Shown: positions 1 through 8,882, counted from the stretch's first letter. The stretch: 64,000 nucleotides of DNA from Maribacter polysaccharolyticus (GCF_028882255.1 NZ_JARBUY010000001.1:123975-187974); one strand, 5' to 3'. Made by a program: numbers and translations. The notes: generated by a model from the letters alone, not told the origin.

Positions 1-856
1 AGCGTTTCTAAATTAAAAGCCCCAATACGGTTACTAAAAAAATCGGTAGTAATGATATGGTTGTCGATAATGACAAACGTATCACGCTGCGAATCGAACC
101 ATCCAGGTTCATTGATTGCTTCGTATGGTGCGAACTCTATTCTACGATGGATGCCGGTCTCAATTTCTGTTTCAAAATAGCCCGTCGAGGTAACGCCTTT
201 TAGTTTGCCATCAATATCCACTAAGAGATTTCTGTTATTGGTCTTAGTAACCGACCACAGCAGTTCTCCTGTTTCTACATTGTACCCTGCCAGAATAGAG
301 TCATTTACGGCTAGTACCAACACCTTGTTGTATACGGTAAAAAATTTATAGTTTTTAGCCTCTTGAAAATCGTCCGTAATTGTTTTTTTCCATAAAACCT
401 CTCCTGTTTCTATATCATGCGTTTTAAAATTTATTTTTTCCCTGCTAAAGCAATAGTCACTAATTACTATAATTGAGATGTTTTCCAACTCCCATAAAAA
501 CTCTTTTTTTGACAAGGAGTAAATACTATTTGTTTGATTTTCTACATCTCCGATATTCAATACTAGATGATTTATAATTTTTGTTGAGTCTACACACCAA
601 TAATGCTCTAAAAAAGGAATAATATGTTCATTTTTTTTATAAATAATTTGCCCCAGCCATCTATAAAATAAACAGTATCATTATTTTTAAATATTTCGAG
701 TACATTCAATTTTTGATTTATTTTCTTTATCGAATCCAGATTATTGCTATTGTAAATTCTCGCTTTTTCTTTCTTGTAAGAAACAAGTAAAGAAGAGTTA
801 TCTATTTTTACAATAGAGTATACATTTTCAATTTCTTTAATTTTTTGCAGCTTCAT
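1..856 (-). pseudogene. Frameshifted beta-propeller-like protein, 3' end outside window
   Basis: I do not recognise a named family. The reading frame opens at ATG 856 and stops at 608, but the next frame continues open and protein-like to the window edge. Adding one A to the A8 run (T8 at 631-638 on the + strand) joins the two frames without any break. The joined product has repeated motifs of the type IETGEVLWKK and VETGELLWSV, which are typical of PQQ/WD-like beta-propeller blades. No signal peptide is visible, so it is probably cytoplasmic. The region is clearly more AT-rich than the genes that follow, which suggests acquisition from elsewhere. It could be a true pseudogene, a phase-variable gene, or an assembly error in the homopolymer. 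Confidence 0.55.
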
Positions 857-1049
857 AATTAATACACCCAATTTATATAGTTGATTAAGGATATGTTTTA
901 AGCATTCTTTACAATACTCCAGTTAACACCAGCATAACAACAATACCCCATCAACTACGATATATAACAGTAATCATCAATGTTCTATTGTAAATAAATG
1001 TATCTAATTTTTGTTGAATCAATAAGGTCACAACCCTTTAAAAACCTGA

Positions 1050-1733
1050 TTATGGGTTTTCCTGAACCAACACACCTCGGGTAATCAAATATTGTGCCGT
1101 GGCATAGGTGCCCATGATCAATAGGTGGGAGTAGGGGACATCGATTAAAAATTTATTGATCGCCAATATACTATCGGAGGCAATAAAGAACAATGCTCCC
1201 CAAAAAACCAGGTTAAAACTGTATTGCGGCACCTTGCCTTTTCTTCCAAAGGCCGCTAAGGCCATAAAGAGAATAACGGCTACATAAAAGATAACGGGAA
1301 TTTTAAGGGCTCCAAGTCCCGCTTGTATCTGAAAGAAGAGAAAACCCCCATAAAGGACCAACAGACCTAAAACCAACCAAAAGGCTCTTGAAAAGGGGAT
1401 ATTCCGCTTTCTAAAGAAAAGGATGGCGTATACCACATGTGCCAGAAGAAAGGAAAGGAGTCCGGCCACGAAATACTTCGGGGAAATACCATCATACATC
1501 AGAAAAGCATCACCCAGCCAAGAAAAAAAGAGGGCCATCAACATGAACACATAGGTAGGCTTCCCTAGTTGACGCCCATTAATGGCAAAATAAACCAATA
1601 GGGAGCATAGGATCAAAGGTTTGGTAAAATGACGCAGGACATCATCCCCAATACTACCCACATACAAATCGATTAGGACGATGAGGGTGAATATGGGCAG
1701 GAAATAGGTAGGCTTGCGATTGGCCTTACTCAT
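1050..1733 (-). CDS. YhhN/TMEM86-family membrane protein (lysoplasmalogenase family)
   Basis: This 227-residue integral membrane protein has about seven or eight hydrophobic helices and the paired acidic motifs of the YhhN family: FSWLGDAFLM near residue 90 and FIASDSILAI near residue 185. Characterised relatives (TMEM86, some bacterial YhhN) cleave the vinyl-ether bond of lysoplasmalogens in the membrane. The substrate in this organism is unknown. It is the last gene of the photolyase operon, starting 6 bp after the Fe-S/CDGSH gene stops. Family membership is clear; enzymatic activity is inferred. Confidence 0.85.
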   Translation of the reverse strand: MSKANRKPTYFLPIFTLIVLIDLYVGSIGDDVLRHFTKPLILCSLLVYFAINGRQLGKPTYVFMLMALFFSWLGDAFLMYDGISPKYFVAGLLSFLLAHVVYAILFFRKRNIPFSRAFWLVLGLLVLYGGFLFFQIQAGLGALKIPVIFYVAVILFMALAAFGRKGKVPQYSFNLVFWGALFFIASDSILAINKFLIDVPYSHLLIMGTYATAQYLITRGVLVQENP

Positions 1734-1739
1734 GCGTGT

Positions 1740-2171
1740 TTAGCTGTCTTTCCAACCCACCTTGTTATGGGTGCCGTCGCAGAATGGTTTGTTGTTAGAG
1801 GCACCACAACGGCAAAAGGCAGTCGTTTTTTCCTTGACCTCTTCGTTGCCGTCTGCATCGATAATGGTAATTTGGCCTTCTACCAATAAGGGTCCGTTCG
1901 GTTTAATTTTTACTGTTGCCATATCTTTATTGATTTTGATTTCTTCTGATTTACCTTCGATGCGATAACTTAAAGCCCCGGTAGGGCAGGCCGATATCTG
2001 TTGCATCAGTTGTTTCTTGGTCGCATTTTCATGCTTTATCCAAGGTCTTTCCCCAGGGTGGTAGACTTGGGGCAATTGCTGCACGCATACACCGGAATGA
2101 ATACAGGTTTTGGGTTTCCAGATAATGGTCATGTCCCCCTTGGTATATTCTTTTATGATTTCTTTTTCCAT
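1740..2171 (-). CDS. Fer4_19 (YjdI-type) plus CDGSH iron-sulfur protein
   Basis: This 143-residue cytoplasmic protein carries two iron-sulfur modules. The N-terminal half matches the divergent mono-cluster ferredoxin domain (Fer4_19/YjdI), with cysteines in CIHSGVC and ACPTGAL. The C-terminal half has the CDGSH motif CRCGASNNKPFCDGTH (about residues 120-135), whose three Cys and one His bind a 2Fe-2S cluster. CDGSH proteins act in redox sensing or cluster transfer, and the client here is unknown. The gene lies 34 bp after the photolyase gene and 6 bp before YhhN, so it is probably co-transcribed with the light/DNA-repair genes. Confidence 0.88.
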   Translation of the reverse strand: MEKEIIKEYTKGDMTIIWKPKTCIHSGVCVQQLPQVYHPGERPWIKHENATKKQLMQQISACPTGALSYRIEGKSEEIKINKDMATVKIKPNGPLLVEGQITIIDADGNEEVKEKTTAFCRCGASNNKPFCDGTHNKVGWKDS

Positions 2172-2205
2172 GGAAACTTTTATCCTTAAATATACTAAAA
2201 ATGGA

Positions 2206-3513
2206 TTATCCGAGTGCTTCTTTGTAAACCTTTAAACAACGTTCCCTGGCTTCTTTATGGTCAACCATTTTAGTCGGGTAGGTCAGCTCCTGTAGTTCAG
2301 GGATCCATTGATTGATGTACACGTGTTTTTTATCGAATTTTTCGATCTGTGTGGTGGGATTGAAAATACGGAAATAAGGGGCGGCATCCACACCACTCCC
2401 GGCAGCCCATTGCCAATTGCCCACATTGGAACTCAATTCGAAGTCCAACAACTTTTCAGCGAAATACGCCTCTCCCCAACGCCAATCGATCAATAGGTGT
2501 TTACAGAGAAAACTGGCAACCAACATACGTACCCTATTGTGCATGTACCCTGTCGCATTCAGTTCGCGCATTCCCGCATCGACAAGGGGATAACCGGTTT
2601 GCCCATTTTTCCATTTTTCGAACTCTTCCTCGTTGTTGCGCCAACGTATACGATCATATTTGGGTTTAAAGGCATTGTTCACCGTATGGGGAAAGTGCCA
2701 AAGGATCTGCATAAAGAACTCCCGCCATATCAATTCGTTCCAAAACACTTCGTTTTTGGAGGCAATGGCTTTTTTCAACACCTTTCTAATGGAAACAGTG
2801 CCAAACCTTAAGTGCGCTCCGATCCTGGAAGTTCCAGGTGTTTTGGCCGGAAAATTCCTTGTAGCTTCATAATTGGCAATCAAATCATCGGAAATCACAT
2901 AGTCTGGCACTTTTATCGATGATGCTTCAAACCCCAATTCCGATAGGGAAAGAAAAGGCAGTTCTTGGTTTTGGATGAAATTATCGCGTAAAGCGTTGTC
3001 TTCCAACTGTTTTAAAAAGAGGTCGGAATTGAATTTTTCCTTCCATTTGTTTTTGTAGGGGGTATATACCACATACGGACTGCCATCAGCCTTAACGATT
3101 TCATCCCTTTCAAAAATCACTTGGTCCTTAAAGGTTTTAAAAGGGATGGCCTTATCATCAAGGAATTCTTTCACGCGTTTATCTCGTTGTAGCGCATAAG
3201 GCTCATAATCATGGTTGGTATAAACGGCCTCAAGATTAAAATCCGTTGTCAATTTCTTGAAGATTTCGAGGGGCCGACCAAAATAGATGGCTATTGAGCT
3301 ATTGTATTCCTGTTTTAATTCGGCATTGATTCGGGTAAGGTTTTGATGGATAAATGAAACCCTGGCATCCCTTTTGGGCAATTGATGCAAGATTTCCCAA
3401 TCGAAAATAAAAATGGGAAGTACCTTGGATGACTGTCCAAGGGCCTTGGAAAGCCCTGTGTTATCCAACAAACGTAAATCGCGCCTAAACCAAAAAAGAA
3501 CTACTTTTTTCAT
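2206..3513 (-). CDS. phrB: Cryptochrome/deoxyribodipyrimidine photolyase family protein
   Basis: This 435-residue flavoprotein uses blue light to split cyclobutane pyrimidine dimers, or senses light if it is a cryptochrome. The N-terminal alpha/beta domain begins with the family motif WFRRDLRLLDNTGL, which normally holds the antenna chromophore. The C-terminal FAD domain shows GYPLVDAGMRELNATGYMHN and NVGNWQWAAGSGVDAAPYF, hallmarks of class I CPD photolyases, including the tryptophans of the electron-transfer chain. Length is normal. It is the third gene of a leftward operon, 4 bp after the SDR gene. Photolyase activity is more likely than a pure photoreceptor role, but sequence alone does not settle this. 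Confidence 0.92.
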   Translation of the reverse strand: MKKVVLFWFRRDLRLLDNTGLSKALGQSSKVLPIFIFDWEILHQLPKRDARVSFIHQNLTRINAELKQEYNSSIAIYFGRPLEIFKKLTTDFNLEAVYTNHDYEPYALQRDKRVKEFLDDKAIPFKTFKDQVIFERDEIVKADGSPYVVYTPYKNKWKEKFNSDLFLKQLEDNALRDNFIQNQELPFLSLSELGFEASSIKVPDYVISDDLIANYEATRNFPAKTPGTSRIGAHLRFGTVSIRKVLKKAIASKNEVFWNELIWREFFMQILWHFPHTVNNAFKPKYDRIRWRNNEEEFEKWKNGQTGYPLVDAGMRELNATGYMHNRVRMLVASFLCKHLLIDWRWGEAYFAEKLLDFELSSNVGNWQWAAGSGVDAAPYFRIFNPTTQIEKFDKKHVYINQWIPELQELTYPTKMVDHKEARERCLKVYKEALG

Positions 3514-3517
3514 CTTA

Positions 3518-4207
3518 TCAATGTATATTTAAGGTAGATAGGCCCCCGTCAACTCCGATTACCTGCCCCGTCATCCAAGAACTATCCTCACTGAGCAGGA
3601 ATTGTGCGATGTTGGCCATGTCCTCCACTTTCCCTACCCGTTTTAGGGGGTGCCTTAAGGCCATCATTTCCTTTTTCTTATCATTGTTCAAGAGCCGGGC
3701 TGCCAAAGGGGTGTCGACCAGGGAAGGGGCTATGACATTCACCCTGATTTTTGGGGCATATTCCGCTGCAAGCGATTTGGCAAACCCTTCTATGGCCCCT
3801 TTTGCGGCAGCGATACTCGTATGAAAGGGCATTCCGGTCCGAACCGCAACCGTACTGAAAAAAACCATACTCGATCCTTCCGACATTAACGGCATAATAT
3901 CCTTAACCACGTTGACCAAACCAAAAAAGTTAAGTTGCATGTCTTCCTTAAAGGTTTCCAAACCTAACATTTTAAAGGGTTTTAGGTTAATACTTCCGGG
4001 GCAATATACAAAACCGTCAAAATGATCCGGTAGCTCCGTCATGTCAAGGGTATCCTTGGTCACATCGAACTTCAAATGGGATATCGCCGGAAGGTCTGTC
4101 GGTTCCCATGTTCGGGAGGCTATAAAAACAGTATTGTTTTCCGTCAGTTTTTTGGCCAATGCAAGCCCAATTCCGTGCGACCCCCCGATCAATAATATAT
4201 TTTTCAT
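3518..4207 (-). CDS. SDR-family oxidoreductase lacking the catalytic tyrosine
   Basis: This 229-residue Rossmann-fold protein belongs to the short-chain dehydrogenase/reductase superfamily. The NAD(P)-binding glycine motif is GGSHGIG (residues 8-14), the catalytic-type serine is S118 in FFSTVAV, and K136 lies in HTSIAAAKGAIEG. The residue four before this lysine, which is Tyr in active SDRs (YxxxK), is Ile132, so standard dehydrogenase chemistry is doubtful. I recall similar tyrosine-less sequences in other flavobacterial photolyase operons, so this may be a family trait rather than a mutation. The gene starts 1 bp after the SRPBCC gene ends and stops 4 bp before the photolyase start, which implies tight translational coupling. 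Confidence 0.85.
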   Translation of the reverse strand: MKNILLIGGSHGIGLALAKKLTENNTVFIASRTWEPTDLPAISHLKFDVTKDTLDMTELPDHFDGFVYCPGSINLKPFKMLGLETFKEDMQLNFFGLVNVVKDIMPLMSEGSSMVFFSTVAVRTGMPFHTSIAAAKGAIEGFAKSLAAEYAPKIRVNVIAPSLVDTPLAARLLNNDKKKEMMALRHPLKRVGKVEDMANIAQFLLSEDSSWMTGQVIGVDGGLSTLNIH

Positions 4208-4208
4208 T

Positions 4209-4703
4209 TTATATGGTTTTAATGTTCAACGTCGTTAAATGACCATCGATCTGCCCAAAGCGCTCTATGAGTTTCTCTTCGCGATATTTGAATATCTTGT
4301 TCAATTGCACCTTTACCAATGGAAAAGCCAAACGCCCTAAAATACCAAAAGGTAACTTTATATCGATAATATCCTCCATGAACACCCCTTCGGGGATGGG
4401 CTTGATAAAATGTTTATGGTGCCAAAGGGCATAGGGGCCAAAGCGCTGTTCATCAACAAAATACTCCCCGGGCATGACATGGGTAATTTCGGTGACCCAT
4501 CGGGTAGGGAAACCCGGAAAGGGAATCACTTTATATTGGATGATCTGTCCTGGAAACATGGATCTATCGGCGCCCGACAGAATATGGAACCCCATATGAT
4601 CCGGGGTAATGGTCGCTAGGTTCATCGGGTCCGATAAAAATTCCCATGCGCGCTCCTGGGTGATGGGCAATGCTTGGGTGGAATGTAATCGATATAATTT
4701 CAT
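4209..4703 (-). CDS. SRPBCC-family ligand-binding-like protein
   Basis: This is the first gene of the photolyase operon. The 164-residue product fits the START/Bet v1-like SRPBCC fold, which binds hydrophobic ligands in a deep cavity; homologues are often labelled cell-division inhibitor without good evidence. Visible conserved features are the helix around QERAWEFLSDPMNLATITP and the strand with FPTRWVTEITHVMPGEYFVDEQ split by the central turn. The ATG at 4703 is chosen over an upstream ATG at 4745 because the latter would lie upstream of the predicted -7 element at 4722-4729 and adds an unrelated hydrophobic tail. Ligand unknown. Confidence 0.8.
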   Translation of the reverse strand: MKLYRLHSTQALPITQERAWEFLSDPMNLATITPDHMGFHILSGADRSMFPGQIIQYKVIPFPGFPTRWVTEITHVMPGEYFVDEQRFGPYALWHHKHFIKPIPEGVFMEDIIDIKLPFGILGRLAFPLVKVQLNKIFKYREEKLIERFGQIDGHLTTLNIKTI

Positions 4704-4713
4704 CAAGAATATG

Positions 4714-4744
4714 TTGTTTAACAAATATACTAAATGTTTAAACA
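4714..4744 (-). promoter_or_regulatory. Promoter with two TGTTTAA(A)CA repeats before the photolyase operon
   Basis: On the minus strand a Bacteroidota -7 element TATATTTG lies at 4729-4722, about 20 bp ahead of the SRPBCC start. Two copies of a palindromic word, TGTTTAACA (4715-4723) and the perfect palindrome TGTTTAAACA (4735-4744), start exactly 20 bp apart and bracket this element. The spacing of two helical turns suggests a regulator binding one face of the DNA. Light-responsive MerR-type LitR/CarH proteins control similar operons in other bacteria, but no such gene is in this window, so the regulator is inferred only. Confidence 0.5.
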
Positions 4745-4799
4745 ATATGAAAATAGGTATTTCATTTCTATTTCGTACCTTGAAATTCTAAGCTACCCT

Positions 4800-5957
4800 A
4801 TGAGATCGATCGTACTACATACCATAGCGCTCCTTGTTCTTTACACTGCCAGTGCACAGACCCAAGTACATGAAGTAGGGCAGATGCCTTTGGAACTGAC
4901 CGAGAATTCCGGGCACATTTTCCATAATGGCAGTCTGATCTCCCATAATGATTCGGGCAATGAACCGGTTCTTTATGTCTTGGATACCGTTTCCATGCTA
5001 ATTACCCGGAGGGTATCGGTTTCAAATGCCTCGAACATCGATTGGGAAGACCTTACCCAGGATGCTACCCATATTTATATAGGGGATATTGGAAATTATA
5101 CCGGAACACGAACAGATTTGGCTATTTATAAGATTGCAAAGAATGATTTTGACCAAGGGAATGAAGTAACAGCGGAGATCATCAATTTCAGGTATGAAGA
5201 CCAGCAAGATTTCGATGATAACGGGGAAAGCGATTGGGATGCAGAGGCCCTAACGGTTTATCAAGATGAATTATTGGTATTTACCAAGGAATGGATCGCC
5301 CAAGGTACCACCGTTTATGCGCTCCCTACGGAAGCGGGAAACCATGTTGCGAAAAAAGTCGCTTCCTATGCCGTATACGGATTGGTTACTGGTGCGACCT
5401 ATGACGCATCCCAAAATGACCTTTTGTTGATCGCCTATACCAATTTATTGTCTCCATTTGTTTTAAGAAGCCGAGATATTGTCGACGGGTCATTTTTTGA
5501 AAATGATGTGGAACGTATTTCCTTGGATATTGGTTTTGCACAGGCCGAAGCCATCACATCGGTAGGGCCCTTGCGTTATTTTATAGGTTCCGAACGATTT
5601 GAAAGGGAAGCATTGGGCATTACCCTGGACCCCATGCTTTATGCCCTTCAATTTCAAGAAGGATCTGGAGAAACCGATGAAATTCCCGAAGGGGAAGATG
5701 AGGGGGGACAAAACGATGAAGATCGGTTGGTACTTTATGGTTCATACGACCCTGAGAAGTTGCAGTATGCGCTTTTATCCGATAAAACGGTAATGGCCCA
5801 AGCGATATTCGATACATCCGGAAAGATGTTACGGTTTACTTTAGGTCGCGATATTGAAAATACCGATTTGGACCTAACCACTTTTGAATCAGGGGTATAT
5901 TACCTAACGCTCTATTTGGAAGATAAGGTACTATCCAAGGCTTTTGTGGCCTATTGA
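4800..5957 (+). CDS. Secreted protein with T9SS type A sorting domain
   Basis: This 385-residue secreted protein starts with a signal peptide (MRSIVLHTIALLVLYTASAQ). The middle part resembles beta-propeller-like secreted proteins with NSGHIFHNGSLISHNDSG and NIDWEDLTQDATHIYIGDIG; its function is unknown. The last 75 or so residues match the Por secretion system C-terminal domain (FDTSGKMLRF, then FESGVYYLTLY, ending KAFVAY), which directs export and surface attachment by the type IX system. An acidic linker (about residues 300-320) joins the two. ATG 4800 is used rather than 4734 because it begins the signal peptide directly. Divergent from the photolyase operon. Confidence 0.82.
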   Translation: MRSIVLHTIALLVLYTASAQTQVHEVGQMPLELTENSGHIFHNGSLISHNDSGNEPVLYVLDTVSMLITRRVSVSNASNIDWEDLTQDATHIYIGDIGNYTGTRTDLAIYKIAKNDFDQGNEVTAEIINFRYEDQQDFDDNGESDWDAEALTVYQDELLVFTKEWIAQGTTVYALPTEAGNHVAKKVASYAVYGLVTGATYDASQNDLLLIAYTNLLSPFVLRSRDIVDGSFFENDVERISLDIGFAQAEAITSVGPLRYFIGSERFEREALGITLDPMLYALQFQEGSGETDEIPEGEDEGGQNDEDRLVLYGSYDPEKLQYALLSDKTVMAQAIFDTSGKMLRFTLGRDIENTDLDLTTFESGVYYLTLYLEDKVLSKAFVAY

Positions 5958-6014
5958 ATACATGGAATACGATTATTTAAGAGTTTATTAACAAATGTGA
6001 CAAGGCTTTATATT

Positions 6015-6022
6015 TAGTTTTG
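6015..6022 (+). promoter_or_regulatory. Candidate -7 element of the DUF2911 gene
   Basis: TAGTTTTG matches the Bacteroidota -7 consensus TANNTTTG and lies 24 bp before the ATG at 6047. No convincing TTG -33 element is seen at the expected distance, so this is a weak call. Confidence 0.35.
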
Positions 6023-6046
6023 ATAAAACTATAATTCAACAGCAAG

Positions 6047-6892
6047 ATGAAAAAATTAATTGTACTAGCATGTGTGGTTTTGGCTTCCTTTTCTATGGAA
6101 GCGCAAATTGAAACACCACAACCGAGTCCGTTTTCAACATTGAAGCAAACGGTCGGATTAACGGAGGTTACCATAGAGTATTCAAGACCTTCCATGAGAG
6201 GAAGAACTATTTTTGGTGACTTGGTACCGTTTGACAAAATATGGCGAACAGGGGCCAATGCAAGAACCAAAATCACTTTTAGTGAAGATGTTACCATTGA
6301 CGGCAAGGAATTAAAGGCTGGCTCTTATGCTATTTTCACCAAACCAAATGCCCAAGCATGGGACGTATATTTTTATACTGAGTACCAAGGTGGAGGTACT
6401 CCTGGGGAATGGGATGAGAGTAAAGTTGCGGCCAAAACAACTGCAGAGGTATTTAGCATACCCGATAATATTGAGACGTTCACCATTACCATAGATGATT
6501 TAAAGAATGACGGAGCTACATTGGGGATGATGTGGGAGAAAACCTATGTCGGTGTCAAATTTGAAGTACCAACTGATGCTACAGTGACCAAGAATATCGA
6601 TAAGGTCATGAACGGACCTGGAGCGGGTGATTATTATGCAGCCGCTGTCTATTATGCGTCAACAGGAAAAGACATCAACAAAGCCAAGGAATGGATGGAC
6701 AAAGCCATGGCAATGACCAAAGAGCCTGCTTTTTGGCAATTACGTCAACAATCCTTGATCCAGGCCAAGTCCGGGGACAAAAAAGCGGCCATTGAGACAG
6801 CCAAGAAATCTTTGGCAGCCGCTGAAGCTGCCGGAAATGCGGATTACGTTAAAATGAACAAAGACTCTTTAAAAGAGTGGGGGGCGATGTAA
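6047..6892 (+). CDS. DUF2911 domain-containing exported protein
   Basis: This 281-residue protein has an N-terminal signal peptide ending near MEAQ and then the DUF2911 domain (about residues 30-170), recognisable by TVGLTEVTIEYSRPSMRGR and WRTGANARTKITFSEDV. The C-terminal third is helical with alternating Ala/Lys (DINKAKEWMDKAMAMT, KKAAIETAKKSLAAAEAAG) and looks like a short TPR-like stretch. The biochemical role of DUF2911 is not established. It is a monocistronic unit with its own strong terminator immediately downstream. Confidence 0.88.
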   Translation: MKKLIVLACVVLASFSMEAQIETPQPSPFSTLKQTVGLTEVTIEYSRPSMRGRTIFGDLVPFDKIWRTGANARTKITFSEDVTIDGKELKAGSYAIFTKPNAQAWDVYFYTEYQGGGTPGEWDESKVAAKTTAEVFSIPDNIETFTITIDDLKNDGATLGMMWEKTYVGVKFEVPTDATVTKNIDKVMNGPGAGDYYAAAVYYASTGKDINKAKEWMDKAMAMTKEPAFWQLRQQSLIQAKSGDKKAAIETAKKSLAAAEAAGNADYVKMNKDSLKEWGAM

Positions 6893-6916
6893 AACGATCC
6901 TTCTTAAAATACAACT

Positions 6917-6947
6917 AAAACCCTGACCAAAAAATCAGGGTTTTTTT
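6917..6947 (+). terminator. Rho-independent terminator after the DUF2911 gene
   Basis: The arms AAAACCCTGA and TCAGGGTTTT enclose a short loop and run into a T7 tract, 24 bp after the DUF2911 stop. Confidence 0.9.
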
Positions 6948-7144
6948 ATGCTTCAAAAGAAAATCAAACCAACTTCATATATATTTTCAAACGAAACCAT
7001 TGATATCGGGACTTTACCATGGAACTTTGGATAGTATCCGAAGAGCGAAAAACCAATGATCGGGCATAGGTATTACCATAGATAGCCCCTTATCAAACTA
7101 GGACTACTTAAACAATTATCGGTGGGTTTGTTAAACGTTACGGA

Positions 7145-8881
7145 TTAGGATTTGATAGGTGGATTCTTCAATAATCTATCAAATGCCTCGAACAAAAAGG
7201 AAAAAATGATCACCAATGCCGCCCCAATGAAGTTCAACCATAAATAGCTCAGTTTTTCTTGGCCCGAAGGGTAGATATGGATAAGGTTGTAATAGGTAAT
7301 ACAAATCAATATCTGTGTCAATATCGCGGCAATGAAAACGGCATTACCCTTTACATATTTAAAGAAGAAAGCCAAAAGGAATATACCTAGGACATTACCG
7401 TAAAAAATACTTCCGATAATGTTCACCAATTGAATCAAATTATCAAAAAGATGTGCAATACAGGCAATCAAAATGGCTATAACCCCCCACATAAGCGTAA
7501 AACCCTTGGAAACCTTTACATAATGTTTTTCGGAACGGTTACTTGTGGATCTATTACGTTTATAAAGGTCCAACGCGGTTATCGTGCCTAAGGCGTTCAG
7601 TTCGGAAGCCGTGGAAGACATGGCCGCCGAAAGGATAACCGCCAACAACAAGCCGATAAGTCCCGTAGGCAAATTGTTCAATATAAAATGTATGAATACG
7701 TAATCCTTATCGTTTGTTTCAATGGAATCGTCTGCCAGATGAATCAAGGCCTTTGCACTGACCCTGTTGATACTATCTTTCTTATTGATTCCGATTATCT
7801 GCATTTTGGCAGCCTCAATGGCCGTATACTCCTTAAGATCAAGGGCTATGGCAAATTTATTCTGGGCGATCACCTTTTCGGATTCCAGTTCCACTTGCCG
7901 CTTTTGCAACACCTTATAATCATCGGCATATTCAGAATTAAGGACCCCACTGGTTGCCGCCGGATTAAAATTCAGGGGGGAAGGATTGTATTGGTAGAAA
8001 ACAAAGACCATTACCCCGACCAGAAGGATGAAAAATTGCATGGGAATCTTAAAGATCCCATTAAAGATAAGCCCCAATTGACTTTCCCTGACCGTTTTTC
8101 CCGACAGGTATCGCTGAACCTGACTTTGATCGGTTCCGAAATAGGCAAGGGCCAAAAACAAACCACCGGTCAGTCCGCTCCAAAACGTATATCTACTTTT
8201 TGTGTTCAGGCTAAAATCGAGGATATTCAGTTTATCACTGGCGCCGGCAATCTTTAAGGCCTTTCCCAACCCTATATCGTTAGGTAAGTATCCCAATATA
8301 AAGAAGAAAGCCATGAACATCCCCGTAAAAATAATGAACATCTGCTGTTTCTGGGTTACACTCACCGCCTTGGTTCCCCCAGATACCGTATAAATGATCA
8401 CTAAAGTACCGATGATGATGTTCAAGGTTCTCAGATCCCAACCAAGTACCGCAGATAGAATGATAGAAGGGGCAAAAATGGTTATCCCAGCTGCCAAACC
8501 GCGCTGAATCAAAAAAAGGATGGCCGCCAATGACCTTGTTTTCAGGTCAAAGCGATTTTCCAAGAATTCATAAGCCGTATAAACCTTTAATTTATGGTAA
8601 ATCGGAACAAAAACAAGGCAAATGATGATCATGGCCAATGGCAGTCCAAAATAGAATTGTACAAAGCCCATTCCGTCATGGAAGGCTTGCCCAGGAGTGG
8701 AAAGAAAAGTGATCGCACTTGCCTGGGTGGCCATTACCGATAGGCCTATGGTCCACCATTTCGATTGCCCACCACCTTTGATATAATCCGTAACATCCTT
8801 ACTACCACGGGTCTTCCAAACACCATATGCTACGATGAATAAAAGTGTGCCCGAAAGAATGATCCAATCTATTGTCCCCAT
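7145..8881 (-). CDS. Sodium:solute symporter (SSS family)
   Basis: This 578-residue inner-membrane transporter has the many-helix layout of the SSS family, with typical motifs GGGQSKWWTIGLSVMATQAS near residue 35 and AYFGTDQSQVQRYLSG near residue 250. It takes up a solute with sodium; the solute (sugar, amino sugar or acid) cannot be told from sequence. A long hydrophilic insertion around residues 310-390 separates later helices, as seen in other Bacteroidota members. The start codon lies 1 bp after the stop of the 33-residue membrane protein, and a PIG-L deacetylase is just upstream, which suggests uptake or handling of an acetylated amino-sugar derivative (inference). Confidence 0.9.
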   Translation of the reverse strand: MGTIDWIILSGTLLFIVAYGVWKTRGSKDVTDYIKGGGQSKWWTIGLSVMATQASAITFLSTPGQAFHDGMGFVQFYFGLPLAMIIICLVFVPIYHKLKVYTAYEFLENRFDLKTRSLAAILFLIQRGLAAGITIFAPSIILSAVLGWDLRTLNIIIGTLVIIYTVSGGTKAVSVTQKQQMFIIFTGMFMAFFFILGYLPNDIGLGKALKIAGASDKLNILDFSLNTKSRYTFWSGLTGGLFLALAYFGTDQSQVQRYLSGKTVRESQLGLIFNGIFKIPMQFFILLVGVMVFVFYQYNPSPLNFNPAATSGVLNSEYADDYKVLQKRQVELESEKVIAQNKFAIALDLKEYTAIEAAKMQIIGINKKDSINRVSAKALIHLADDSIETNDKDYVFIHFILNNLPTGLIGLLLAVILSAAMSSTASELNALGTITALDLYKRNRSTSNRSEKHYVKVSKGFTLMWGVIAILIACIAHLFDNLIQLVNIIGSIFYGNVLGIFLLAFFFKYVKGNAVFIAAILTQILICITYYNLIHIYPSGQEKLSYLWLNFIGAALVIIFSFLFEAFDRLLKNPPIKS

Positions 8882-8882
8882 A

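Noticed and set aside
7688-8257. 189-codon open frame antisense to the sodium symporter
   Set aside because: The minus-strand frame encodes recognisable SSS helices, and the plus-strand translation has no family features.
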